NCBI RefSeq assembly: GCF_000826105.1
Contig: NZ_CCYK01000007.1
Span: 2,232,001 to 2,296,000 of the forward strand
Length of the DNA: 64,000 nt
Direction: 5' to 3'
DNA from: Pseudomonas massiliensis
Lineage (GTDB): Bacteria > Pseudomonadota > Gammaproteobacteria > Pseudomonadales > Pseudomonadaceae
A program made the position numbers and the translations under genes. This document shows positions 51,571 through 60,919 of this stretch, piece after piece. Numbering within the stretch: the stretch's first letter is position 1; each line of letters begins with the position of its first letter. Below the pieces are notes generated by a model, which saw nothing but the letters and a program-made list of their open reading frames with translations, was not told where the DNA came from and made no database searches.

Positions 51571-51627
51571 GCGAGTGACGCCACGCTGGCATACACTCAC
51601 TGAGTAAGCTTCGATCGAGGGTTGATC

Positions 51628-52335
51628 ATGACCGAGTTGGCGCGCCTGAAGTTCTATGCCACTCAACCCCATGCCTGCAGCTACCTGCCGGATGAGCAGG
51701 CCACCACGCTGTTCCTCGACCCGAGCCAGCCGATGGACCCGAGCGTTTACGCCGACCTTTCAGAGCTGGGCTTTCGTCGCAGCGGTGACCACCTTTACCG
51801 CCCTCATTGCCAGCGCTGCAATGCCTGCGTGCCGGCCCGCATCCCGGCGGCGCGCTTCCTGCCCAGCCGACAGCAAAAGCGTATCCTCAAGCGCAACGCC
51901 GATATTCAGGTACAAGCGACCCGCCCGCGCTTCACCGAAGAATATTTCGACCTTTACAGGCGCTATATCGAACAGCGCCACAGTGACGGCGACATGTACC
52001 CGCCCAGTCGCGACCAGTTTTCCACTTTCCTAGTGCGGGACCTGCCGTTTTCCCGTTTCTACGAGTTCCGCCTCGAGGGCCGGCTCATGGCCGTAGCGGT
52101 CACAGATCTGCTGCCCAACGGCCTGTCGGCCGTCTACACCTTCTACGAACCCGAGGAAGAGCGACGCAGCCTGGGCCGCTTTGCCATTCTGTGGCAGATC
52201 GGGGAAAGCTTACGGCTGAACCTTGGGGCTGTGTATCTTGGCTACTGGATCAAGAACTGCAAGAAGATGAACTACAAGACCCAGTACCGCCCAATCGAAC
52301 TGCTGATCAACCAGCGGTGGGTCACACTGAACTGA
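51628..52335 (+). CDS. bpt: Aspartate/glutamate leucyltransferase
   Basis: 235 residues from [20 protein letters not shown]; two extra in-frame codons are possible. [13 protein letters not shown] and the GNAT-like C-terminus match Bpt, which adds leucine to N-terminal Asp/Glu and so feeds the same ClpS pathway as Aat. Confidence 0.94.
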
Positions 52336-52433
52336 GCCCTTGGCGCGTGGTCCCTTTTTCGGGCACAATATGCGCCGCTTTTGCCTGGCGCAGTTGCACC
52401 GGGCCACTTTCTGGATACCGAGGGCTTTACTGC

Positions 52434-52652
52434 ATGTCGAAAGAAGACAGCTTCGAAATGGAAGGCACTGTCGTCGACACCCTGCCCAACACCATGTTCC
52501 GCGTGGAGTTGGAAAACGGGCACGTCGTTACCGCGCATATTTCTGGAAAGATGCGCAAGAACTACATCCGAATCCTGACCGGCGACAAGGTCCGCGTCGA
52601 GCTGACCCCTTACGACCTCAGCAAGGGCCGCATCACCTACCGCGCTCGCTGA
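52434..52652 (+). CDS. infA: Translation initiation factor IF-1
   Basis: 72 residues, OB fold, starting [20 protein letters not shown], the normal length. The longer in-frame ORF from 52191 is an artefact. Followed by a bidirectional terminator shared with clpA. Confidence 0.97.
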
Positions 52653-52666
52653 TAGCTCGAAACGAC

Positions 52667-52693
52667 AAAGCCCGGCTTCCAAGCCGGGCTTTT
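52667..52693. terminator. Bidirectional terminator between infA and clpA
   Basis: AAGCCCGGC TTCCAA GCCGGGCTT with T-rich flanks on the + side and A-rich on the other, between convergent genes. Confidence 0.85.
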
Positions 52694-52745
52694 CGTATGC
52701 GTGTGACTGACAGGGTGCGGCGAGAGCGAACCCTCGCCGCGTGCC

Positions 52746-55016
52746 TCAGGCCATTTCGGCGGCGGTTTCGAAGTCGAACGTAAGCTCGCCATCCTTGATA
52801 TCGATATGCACCACCCCGCCATGTTCCGACAGCTCGCCGAACAGGATCTCTTCAGCCAGGGGCCGCTTGATCTTGTCCTGAATGAGTCGGGCCATGGGCC
52901 GGGCACCCATTTGCGCATCGTAGCCACTTGCCGCCAGCCAGCTGCGGGCGGCATCGGTGACTTCGAGTTGCACACGCTTGTCTTCCAGTTGCGCCTGCAG
53001 TTCGGTGAGGAATTTGTCCACCACGCTCTTGATGACTTCGTGACTGAGGCGGCCGAACTGGATGATGGTATCCAACCGATTGCGGAATTCCGGCGTGAAG
53101 CTCTTCTTGATCACTTCCATGGCATCGGAGGAATGATCCTGCTGAGTGAAGCCGATGGAGGCCCGCGCAGCGGTTTCCGCACCTGCGTTGGTGGTCATGA
53201 TCAGAATCACGTTGCGGAAGTCTGCCTTGCGCCCGTTGTTGTCGGTCAGGGTGCCGTGGTCCATGACCTGCAGCAGCAGGTTGAAGACTTCCGGATGCGC
53301 CTTTTCGATTTCGTCGAGCAACAGCACGCAATGCGGCTGCTTGGTGATCGCCTCGGTGAGCAGCCCGCCCTGGTCGAACCCTACATACCCGGGAGGCGCG
53401 CCTATCAGGCGGGATACCGTATGCCGCTCCATGTACTCGGACATGTCGAAGCGTACCAGCTCGATACCCAGCGCTTTGGCCAGCTGGCGGGCGGCCTCGG
53501 TCTTGCCTACCCCGGTCGGGCCGGCGAAGAGGAATGAACCTACAGGTTTGTCCGGCGCCTTGAGGCCGGCACGTGAGAGCTTGATCGCCGTCGACAGCGA
53601 GTCGATGGCCGCGTCTTGACCGAATACCGTCAACTTCAGGTCGCGCTCCAGGTTACGCAGCAGTTCCTTGTCGGAGCTGTTGACGTGCTTCGGAGGAATG
53701 CGCGCGATCTTGGCGATGATGTCCTCGACCTGGGGCACCTCGATGCGCTTGACCCGAGCCTCAACCGGCTGCAGGCGCTGATAGGCGCCAGCTTCGTCGA
53801 TCACGTCGATGGCCTTGTCCGGCATATGGCGGTCGTTGATGTAGCGAGACGCCAGTTCGGCCGCGGCACGCAGGGCTTCGTCACTGTACTCGATGCTGTG
53901 GTGCTGCTCGAAACGGTTCTTCAGGCCACGCAGGATGCCAATGGTGTCTTCGACCGATGGCTCGCTGACATCCACCTTCTGGAAGCGACGTGCCAGGGCA
54001 CGGTCCTTCTCGAAGATACCGCGGAATTCCTGGAAGGTGGTGGACCCGATGCAGCGGATCTCGCCAGAGGACAGCAACGGCTTGAGCAGATTGGACGCGT
54101 CCATCACCCCGCCGGACGCAGCGCCCGCACCGATGATGGTGTGAATTTCGTCGATGAAGAGAATCGCCTGGGGCCGCTTGCGCAGCTCACCGAGCAGGGC
54201 CTTGAAGCGCTTCTCGAAATCGCCCCGGTACTTGGTGCCGGCCAGCAGCGCGCCCAGGTCCAGCGAGTAGACGACACTGTTGGCGAGCAGGTCAGGCACC
54301 TGGCTGTCGACGATGCGCTTGGCCAGGCCTTCGGCGATGGCGGTCTTGCCGACGCCCGCCTCGCCCACCAGCAGTGGATTGTTCTTGCGCCGGCGCGCCA
54401 GGATCTGAGCGACGCGCTCGACTTCGTTCTCGCGCCCGACCAGCGGGTCGATACGCCCTTGACGCGCCAGCTCGTTCAGGTTGCTGGCATAGGCATCCAG
54501 GGGGTTCCCGGAGGATGAAGACTCGCCGCCCTCGTCGTCCTGCATTTCCTGCTCACCCTCGGAGTGCTCGCCATGCCCTGGCACTTTGGAGATGCCATGG
54601 GCGATGTAGTTGACCACGTCGATGCGCGCCACGGTCTGCTGTTTGAGGAGGAAAACAGCCTGGCTTTCCTGCTCGCTGAAGATGGCCACCAGTACGTTGG
54701 CGCCGGTGACTTCGCGCTTGCCGGAGCTCTGCACATGGAAGACGGCGCGCTGCAGCACGCGCTGGAAACCGAGCGTGGGCTGGGTCTCGCGGTCTTCGTC
54801 ATGGACCGGAATCAGCGGGGTGGTGGAGTCGATGAACTCCTGGAGGTCGTGCTTGAGTTTGTCGAGGTTGGCACCGCACGCCCGTAGCACGGTAGCGGCT
54901 GCCTCGTTATCCAACAAGGCCAGCAAGAGATGCTCGACGGTCATGAATTCATGCCGTTTGGACCGAGCCTCCTTGAAGGCCAGATTGAGAGTGACTTCGA
55001 GCTCGCGGTTTAACAT
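52746..55016 (-). CDS. clpA: ATP-dependent Clp protease ATPase subunit ClpA
   Basis: 756 residues: N-domain that binds ClpS (1-150), AAA+ D1 with GEAGVGKTAIAEGLA (about 210), D2 with GPTGVGKTEAARQLA (about 490) and the IGL-type ClpP contact further on. Unfolds substrates into ClpP. Downstream of clpS. Confidence 0.97.
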   Translation of the reverse strand: MLNRELEVTLNLAFKEARSKRHEFMTVEHLLLALLDNEAAATVLRACGANLDKLKHDLQEFIDSTTPLIPVHDEDRETQPTLGFQRVLQRAVFHVQSSGKREVTGANVLVAIFSEQESQAVFLLKQQTVARIDVVNYIAHGISKVPGHGEHSEGEQEMQDDEGGESSSSGNPLDAYASNLNELARQGRIDPLVGRENEVERVAQILARRRKNNPLLVGEAGVGKTAIAEGLAKRIVDSQVPDLLANSVVYSLDLGALLAGTKYRGDFEKRFKALLGELRKRPQAILFIDEIHTIIGAGAASGGVMDASNLLKPLLSSGEIRCIGSTTFQEFRGIFEKDRALARRFQKVDVSEPSVEDTIGILRGLKNRFEQHHSIEYSDEALRAAAELASRYINDRHMPDKAIDVIDEAGAYQRLQPVEARVKRIEVPQVEDIIAKIARIPPKHVNSSDKELLRNLERDLKLTVFGQDAAIDSLSTAIKLSRAGLKAPDKPVGSFLFAGPTGVGKTEAARQLAKALGIELVRFDMSEYMERHTVSRLIGAPPGYVGFDQGGLLTEAITKQPHCVLLLDEIEKAHPEVFNLLLQVMDHGTLTDNNGRKADFRNVILIMTTNAGAETAARASIGFTQQDHSSDAMEVIKKSFTPEFRNRLDTIIQFGRLSHEVIKSVVDKFLTELQAQLEDKRVQLEVTDAARSWLAASGYDAQMGARPMARLIQDKIKRPLAEEILFGELSEHGGVVHIDIKDGELTFDFETAAEMA

Positions 55017-55047
55017 AGCTTCACCTCATAACCCAAGTGGCCGGATT

Positions 55048-55425
55048 TCAACCGTCCTTCTCGATTTCACAGAGTAGCGGATGCTGGCTTTCCCTGGCGT
55101 ACTGATTCACCTGCATGGCTTTGGTTTCGGCGATGTCCCGGGTGTACAGCCCACAGACCGCACGCCCTTCCGTATGCACCGCCAGCATCACCTTGGTCGC
55201 CAGCTCGCGATTCAGGTTGAAGAACAGCTCCAGCACCTCTACCACGAAATCCATCGGGGTGTAGTCATCGTTGAACAGCACCACCTTGTACATCGGCGGC
55301 GCCTGTAGCGTCGGCTTGGACTCCTGCACCGCCACGCCGGCGGAATCGTCCTCGTGAGGCGCAGGGCTGTCCGGGCCGAGCCGGCCCTGTTGGAAGGTTA
55401 GACGAATATGGTTGGTTGAATGCAT
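55048..55425 (-). CDS. clpS: ClpA adaptor ClpS
   Basis: 125 residues from MHSTNHIRLTFQQGRLGPDS; a start five codons upstream (55440) is possible. The core YKVVLFNDDYTPMDFVVEVL binds N-degrons and ClpA. Substrates are made by Aat and Bpt. The 31 bases before clpA hold no gene. Confidence 0.94.
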   Translation of the reverse strand: MHSTNHIRLTFQQGRLGPDSPAPHEDDSAGVAVQESKPTLQAPPMYKVVLFNDDYTPMDFVVEVLELFFNLNRELATKVMLAVHTEGRAVCGLYTRDIAETKAMQVNQYARESQHPLLCEIEKDG

Positions 55426-55648
55426 TTCGGAAGTGTTCATCGTTGAGCGATCGAAGGTTGTGGTGAGACGTGTGTCCAGATTGATACTCGGCCGCCGCAT
55501 GACCTTGACTATCGGCAAAACGGTGTTACAAACAGTAGAACCCACATTGGGGAGGAAAGGTCCGCGCAGTCAAATAAATTTTTCGGCCGGCGCGCGGGCT
55601 TGGTGGATGATACTCCAGAGATGGGGTCCTTTGCAGAGGGATATGAGC

Positions 55649-55906
55649 ATGCCAAGCGGTAAAGTCAAGTGGTTCAACAATGCCAAGGGCTACGGGTTCA
55701 TCAACGAGGACGGAAAAAGCGAAGATCTGTTCGCGCATTTTTCGGCCATTGAAATGGAAGGTTACAAAACGCTCAAGGCAGGGCAACCCGTAAAATTCAA
55801 CATTATCCAAGGCCCTAAAGGCATGCATGCCGTGGGGATTTCACCGGTAACCGACTCCGTCAACGTTGCCGTTTCACAGTACGCGTCTTCTACCGAACAC
55901 GCCTGA
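55649..55906 (+). CDS. cspD: Cold-shock domain protein CspD
   Basis: 85 residues from MPSGKVKWFNNAKGYGFINE with GAGGG 8 bases upstream; an ATG two codons earlier is too close to it. RNP motifs KGYGFI and LFAHFSAI are present. The alkaline C-terminal tail is as in CspD, a replication inhibitor in stationary phase. Divergent from clpS. Confidence 0.93.
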   Translation: MPSGKVKWFNNAKGYGFINEDGKSEDLFAHFSAIEMEGYKTLKAGQPVKFNIIQGPKGMHAVGISPVTDSVNVAVSQYASSTEHA

Positions 55907-55922
55907 CGCAGCCCAACTCCCG

Positions 55923-55957
55923 ATGGCTGGGCCCGCTTACCGAGGCGGCCCAGCCAT
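55923..55957 (+). terminator. Large hairpin after cspD
   Basis: ATGGCTGGGCC pairs with GGCCCAGCCAT (11 bp) around CGCTTACCGAGGC; no clean T-run follows, so it may be a weak terminator or processing site. Confidence 0.55.
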
Positions 55958-56029
55958 ATTCCCCGCCCCGCCTCCAATCTTCCTACAACCATCGCCTCAG
56001 GCGAACTTTCGTGCGCCCGGCCATGGGTT

Positions 56030-56038
56030 TGATATACT
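56030..56038 (+). promoter_or_regulatory. Possible extended -10 promoter upstream of idh
   Basis: TGATATACT in a 362-base gene-free region (55907-56268) before the isocitrate dehydrogenase gene. No good -35. The rest of the region holds only the hairpin at 55923-55957. In P. aeruginosa a dimeric icd is recalled here. Confidence 0.4.
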
Positions 56039-56268
56039 CCGCCCGGTGACCAGTGAGTCATAGTGGCGCACCCCCATGCAAGGTACGCCCAGCGGTAACC
56101 GTGAACCCGTCCAGGCCCGCACCTCGGCCCGGCCGTTTGACGCTCGACTGATGCACCCAACATCACCGCGAGGCCTCTCGACTTTCGACGCGCGCCGCTG
56201 CGCCGAAAGCGCCTACCCTGCGCAACGAGATGCTTAGCATGCTCAGCAAAACAGAGAGTTAACTCGAC

Positions 56269-58494
56269 ATGCCCACCCGATCCAAGATCATCTACACCTT
56301 CACCGACGAAGCCCCCGCCCTCGCCACCTACTCCCTCCTGCCCATCATCGAGGCGTTCACCAAGACCGCCGACATCGCCGTCGAAACCCGCGACATTTCC
56401 CTGGCCGGCCGCATCCTCGCCGCCTTCCCGGAACGTCTTGGCGAGCGTGCCGTACCCGATGACCTGGCGGAGCTGGGCGAACTGGCGACCACGCCCGAGG
56501 CCAACATCATCAAGCTGCCGAACATCAGCGCTTCGGTGCCGCAGCTGAAGGCAGCGATCAAGGAACTGCAGGCCAAGGGCTTCGACGTCCCGGACTACCC
56601 CGACACCGCCGACAGCGACGAGACCAGGGACGTACGCGGCCGCTATGACAAGATCAAGGGCAGCGCCGTGAACCCGGTACTGCGCGAAGGCAATTCCGAC
56701 CGCCGCGCGCCTCTGTCGGTCAAGAACTACGCGCGCAAGCACCCCCACAAGATGGGCGCCTGGGCAGCGGACTCCAAGGCCCACGTCGCGCACATGGACA
56801 ACGGTGACTTCTACGGCAGCGAGAAAGCCGCCGTCATCGCCGCCGACGGCACCGTGCGCATCGAGCTTGCGGGCAAGGATGGCAACACCACCGTGCTCAA
56901 GGAAAAGACCAAGGTCCAGGCCGGCGAGATCATCGACAGTGCCGTGATGAGCCGCAAGGCCCTGCGCGCATTCGTCGCAGCGCAGATCGAAGACGCCAAG
57001 GCCCAGGGCGTGCTGTTCTCGGTACACCTGAAGGCAACCATGATGAAGGTCTCGGACCCGATCATGTTCGGCCAGTTCGTTGAAGAGTACTACAAGGACG
57101 CCCTGGCCAAGCATGAGGCCACCCTGGCCGAGGCTGGCTTCAACAGCAACAACGGCATCGGTGATCTCTACGCGCGCATCAAGTCGCTGCCGGCCGACAA
57201 GCAGGCTGAAATCGAAGCCGATATACAGTCGGTGTACCAGGCTCGCGCCGCCGTGGCCATGGTCAACTCCGACAAGGGGATCACCAACCTGCACGTGCCC
57301 AGCGACGTGATCGTCGACGCCTCCATGCCGGCGATGATTCGTGACTCGGGCAAGATGTGGAACGCCAAGGGCGAACTGCAGGATGCCAAGGCAGTGATCC
57401 CTGACCGCTGCTACGCCACCATCTACCAGGCCGTGATCGACGACTGCAAGCGCAATGGCGCCTTCGACCCCACCACCATGGGCAGCGTGCCGAACGTTGG
57501 CCTGATGGCCCAGAAGGCCGAGGAATACGGCTCCCATGACAAGACCTTCCAGGTCAAGGCCGACGGCGTGGTCCGCGTGCTGGACGCCGACGGCAAGGTA
57601 CTGATGGAGCAAGCCGTGGAGGCCGGCGACATCTTCCGCATGTGCCAGACCAAGGACGCGCCCATCCGTGACTGGGTCAAGCTGGCGGTCAACCGCGCCC
57701 GCGCCAGCAACACCCCGGCCATCTTCTGGCTGGACGCCAACCGCGCCCACGACGCCGCGCTGATCGAAAAGGTGCAGCGCTACCTGAAAGACCACGACAC
57801 CGCAGGCCTGGACATCAGCGTCCGCTCGCCAGTGGAAGCCATGACAGTGTCCCTGGAACGCATTCGCGCCGGCAAGGACACCATCTCGGTCACCGGTAAC
57901 GTACTGCGCGACTACTTGACTGACCTGTTCCCGATCATGGAACTGGGCACCAGCGCCAAGATGCTGTCCATTGTCCCTCTGATGAACGGCGGCGGCCTGT
58001 TCGAGACCGGTGCCGGCGGTTCCGCGCCCAAGCACGTTCAGCAATTCAACGAGGAAGGCTTCCTGCGCTGGGACTCCCTCGGCGAATTCCTCGCCCTGGC
58101 CGCTTCCCTGGAACACCTGGCGACCGCCTATGGCAACCCCAAGGCCCAGGTCCTGGCTGACACCCTTGACCAGGCCACCGGCAAGTTCCTGGACACGAAC
58201 AAGTCCCCTTCCCGCAAAGTGGGCGGCATCGACAACCGCGGCAGCCACTACTACCTGGCCACCTACTGGGCTCAGGCGCTGGCCGAGCAAACTCAGGATA
58301 CCGACCTGCAGGCGCGCTTCAAGCCGTTGGCCGAGGCCCTGACTAGCAAGGAAGACACCATCGTTTCCGAACTCAACGGCGCCCAGGGCAAGCCCGTGGA
58401 CATCGACGGTTACTACTTCGCCACTCCGGAACTGGCCAGCAAGGCCATGCGCCCCAGCGCAACCCTCAACCAAGCCATCGCTTCATTGCAGTAA
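56269..58494 (+). CDS. idh: NADP-dependent isocitrate dehydrogenase, monomeric type
   Basis: 741 residues, the size of the monomeric IDH family (about 740), with SKIIYTFTDEAPALATYSLL at the N-terminus and conserved NSDRRAPLSVKNYARKHPHK region that binds isocitrate. Works in the TCA cycle. Strongly GC-biased, which gives a long antisense ORF at 55762-58473 that is a shadow. Followed by a terminator. Confidence 0.97.
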   Translation: MPTRSKIIYTFTDEAPALATYSLLPIIEAFTKTADIAVETRDISLAGRILAAFPERLGERAVPDDLAELGELATTPEANIIKLPNISASVPQLKAAIKELQAKGFDVPDYPDTADSDETRDVRGRYDKIKGSAVNPVLREGNSDRRAPLSVKNYARKHPHKMGAWAADSKAHVAHMDNGDFYGSEKAAVIAADGTVRIELAGKDGNTTVLKEKTKVQAGEIIDSAVMSRKALRAFVAAQIEDAKAQGVLFSVHLKATMMKVSDPIMFGQFVEEYYKDALAKHEATLAEAGFNSNNGIGDLYARIKSLPADKQAEIEADIQSVYQARAAVAMVNSDKGITNLHVPSDVIVDASMPAMIRDSGKMWNAKGELQDAKAVIPDRCYATIYQAVIDDCKRNGAFDPTTMGSVPNVGLMAQKAEEYGSHDKTFQVKADGVVRVLDADGKVLMEQAVEAGDIFRMCQTKDAPIRDWVKLAVNRARASNTPAIFWLDANRAHDAALIEKVQRYLKDHDTAGLDISVRSPVEAMTVSLERIRAGKDTISVTGNVLRDYLTDLFPIMELGTSAKMLSIVPLMNGGGLFETGAGGSAPKHVQQFNEEGFLRWDSLGEFLALAASLEHLATAYGNPKAQVLADTLDQATGKFLDTNKSPSRKVGGIDNRGSHYYLATYWAQALAEQTQDTDLQARFKPLAEALTSKEDTIVSELNGAQGKPVDIDGYYFATPELASKAMRPSATLNQAIASLQ

Positions 58495-58505
58495 CGAGCG
58501 ACACA

Positions 58506-58535
58506 GCCCCGGCCCAGGCCGGGGTTTTTTATTTT
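58506..58535 (+). terminator. Terminator after idh
   Basis: CCCCGGC CCAG GCCGGGG followed by TTTTTT. Confidence 0.9.
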
Positions 58536-58553
58536 CTGGACTTGGACATTTGT

Positions 58554-58991
58554 ATGAGCTGGCAACCCCATATCACTGTCGCCACCGTCATCGAAGATGA
58601 TGGCCGCTTCCTGTTCGTCGAGGAGCACAAAGGCGGCCGCCTGGTGCTCAACCAGCCAGCGGGCCATCTTGAACAGGGCGAGACACTGCGCCAGGCCGCC
58701 TTGCGTGAGACGCGTGAAGAAACAGCCTGGGAGGTGGAGCTCACGGGCGTAGTCGGCATTTACCTCTACACTGCGCCTTTCAATGGCGTCACCTACCAGC
58801 GGATCTGCTTCGCGGCTCGCCCTGTGCGCCGGCATGATCACCCGCTGGACCAGGACATCACCGCCACTCACTGGCTTACCCGCGAGGAACTGCTCGCCGA
58901 CCCCCACCGCTGGCGCAGCGAGCTGGTGCCACGCTGTATCGAAGACTACCTCGCCGGCCCGACGCACAGTCTCAATGTCATCCGCGAGTGA
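58554..58991 (+). CDS. NUDIX hydrolase (NudJ-like)
   Basis: 145 residues from MSWQPHITVATVIEDDGRFL. NUDIX box at residues 37-59 (GHLEQGETLRQAALRETREE ending TAW) with all acidic residues. Resembles phosphatase NudJ and precedes mnmA, as in many gammaproteobacteria. Confidence 0.92.
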   Translation: MSWQPHITVATVIEDDGRFLFVEEHKGGRLVLNQPAGHLEQGETLRQAALRETREETAWEVELTGVVGIYLYTAPFNGVTYQRICFAARPVRRHDHPLDQDITATHWLTREELLADPHRWRSELVPRCIEDYLAGPTHSLNVIRE

Positions 58992-59060
58992 GGCGGCTTT
59001 TCACTGTGGGCGTCTGGCCTGATAGAATGCTTCGTTTTCACCAGAGCCTTATCCAAGCCC

Positions 59061-60209
59061 ATGCGTGAGTCCCTCTCTCACGATCCCTATCGGGATCCCC
59101 GTAATACGCGCGTGATCGTCGGCATGTCCGGCGGCGTCGACTCTTCCGTGTCTGCCCTCCTCCTGCTGCAGCAAGGCTTCCAGGTCGAAGGGCTGTTCAT
59201 GAAGAACTGGGAGGAAGACGACGGCACCGAGTACTGCACCGCGCGGGAAGACCTCGCCGACGCCCAGGCGGTATGCGACCGCATCGGCATCAAGCTGCAC
59301 ACGGCCAATTTCGCCGCCGAGTACTGGGACAACGTGTTCGAGCATTTCCTGGACGAATACAAGGCCGGACGCACGCCGAACCCGGACATCCTCTGCAACC
59401 GCGAAATCAAGTTCAAGGCTTTCCTCGACTACGCCCTGGGACTGGGCGCCGACCTGATCGCCACCGGGCATTATGTGCGCCGCCGGGACCGGGAGGGTGT
59501 CACTGAGCTGCTCAAGGGCCTGGACCCGAACAAGGACCAGAGCTACTTCCTGCATGCGGTGGGCGGCGAACAGATCGCCCGTACCCTGTTCCCCGTGGGC
59601 GAACTGGAGAAGCCCGAAGTGCGCGCCATCGCGGACCTGCATGGCCTGGCCACGGCCAAAAAAAAGGATTCCACGGGCATCTGCTTCATCGGCGAACGGC
59701 GCTTCAGCGACTTCCTCAAGCAATACCTGCCGGCCCAACCGGGTGAAATCAAGACCACCGAGGGCCTGGTCATCGGCCGTCATCATGGCCTCATGTACCA
59801 CACCATCGGCCAGCGCCAGGGCCTGGGCATCGGCGGTCTCCAGGGTGCCGGCGACGAGCCCTGGTATGTACTGGCCAAGGATCTGACCCGCAACGAACTC
59901 ATCGTCGGCCAGGGCAACGATCATCCATGGCTGTTCGCCAAGGCCTTGCTGGCGTCGGAAATTTTTTGGGTCAACCCCCTGGACCTTTCCAGCCCGCGCC
60001 GCCTGACCGCCAAGGTCCGCTACCGCCAGGCCGATCAGCCGTGCACCCTGGAACGTACCTCAGAGGGCTACCGGGTCATCTTCGACGAGCCTCAGCGCGC
60101 GGTGACCCCGGGGCAGTCAGTGGTGTTCTACGATGGCGACGTCTGCCTGGGTGGTGGCGTGATCGAAAGCGCCGAGCCGGCAACACCACGCGAGGCAGCA
60201 ACCGCATGA
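59061..60209 (+). CDS. mnmA: tRNA-specific 2-thiouridylase MnmA
   Basis: 382 residues. PP-loop SGGVDSS near residue 23, catalytic Cys in NPDILCNREI and second Cys in STGICFIG. Receives sulfur from TusE (genes at 40.4-41.8 kb) to make 2-thiouridine-34. Overlaps hflD by 4 bases. Confidence 0.97.
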   Translation: MRESLSHDPYRDPRNTRVIVGMSGGVDSSVSALLLLQQGFQVEGLFMKNWEEDDGTEYCTAREDLADAQAVCDRIGIKLHTANFAAEYWDNVFEHFLDEYKAGRTPNPDILCNREIKFKAFLDYALGLGADLIATGHYVRRRDREGVTELLKGLDPNKDQSYFLHAVGGEQIARTLFPVGELEKPEVRAIADLHGLATAKKKDSTGICFIGERRFSDFLKQYLPAQPGEIKTTEGLVIGRHHGLMYHTIGQRQGLGIGGLQGAGDEPWYVLAKDLTRNELIVGQGNDHPWLFAKALLASEIFWVNPLDLSSPRRLTAKVRYRQADQPCTLERTSEGYRVIFDEPQRAVTPGQSVVFYDGDVCLGGGVIESAEPATPREAATA

Positions 60210-60829
60210 ACCGGATGCAGGAACAATTGATCGCGCTCGGCGGCGTCTTCCAGGCTGCCGCGCTGGTGGACCGGATAGCCAAGACCGGGCAGATCACCGA
60301 AATGGAACTCGAGACCATGCTCGGCACCTTGCTGGTCAGAGACCCGAAAGACACCCTCGAGGTCTTTGGCGGCAGCCACCAGTCGCTGCGCGAGGGCTTC
60401 CAGGCCCTGGCCGCCGCCCTTGAGCGCGACCCGGTCAGCCTGCAGCGCGAGCCCTTGCGCTACGCCTTGTCCATGGTCACCCTGGAGCGCCAGCTGGAAA
60501 AGCGCCCCGCCATGCTGGAAACCATTGGCAAGCGGTTGCCGCAGATCCAGGCCCAGGTCGAACACTTCGGGCCGGCCCACGAGAACGTGATCGCCGCTTG
60601 CGGAGGCCTGTATCAGGACACCCTGAGTACCCTGCGCCAACGTATCCAGGTCCATGGCGACATGCGCTTCCTGCAGCAGCCCAGCAATGCCTCGAAGATC
60701 CGCGCACTGTTATTGGCCGGCATCCGCTGCGCCCGCCTGTGGCGACAGCTCGGCGGCCATCGCTGGCAACTGCTGCTTGGCCGGCGCAAGCTGTTGCGCG
60801 AACTCTACCCGTTGATGCGTAGCGAATGA
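60206..60829 (+). CDS. hflD: High-frequency lysogenization protein HflD
   Basis: 207 residues, all helical, starting MNRMQEQLIALGGVFQAAAL; ATGA overlap with mnmA supports this start. HflD binds lambda CII and affects lysogeny; that link is known for E. coli phage lambda, not shown for the prophage in this window. Confidence 0.94.
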   Translation: MNRMQEQLIALGGVFQAAALVDRIAKTGQITEMELETMLGTLLVRDPKDTLEVFGGSHQSLREGFQALAAALERDPVSLQREPLRYALSMVTLERQLEKRPAMLETIGKRLPQIQAQVEHFGPAHENVIAACGGLYQDTLSTLRQRIQVHGDMRFLQQPSNASKIRALLLAGIRCARLWRQLGGHRWQLLLGRRKLLRELYPLMRSE

Positions 60830-60919
60830 CCCGGGCGCTGGCCGATAGGCCAGCGAGCCCGACGCCTTTTCGTGTATCATACGCGCCCTTTTCGTTGCCC
60901 GACTGTCCGAGAACACCCT

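Noticed and set aside
50734..51672. A 312-residue leftward ORF across aat
   Set aside because: Antisense shadow of aat with no family match.
55762..58473. A 903-residue leftward ORF covering the isocitrate dehydrogenase gene
   Set aside because: It lies antisense to a strongly conserved gene with GC-biased codons and shows no recognisable domain.
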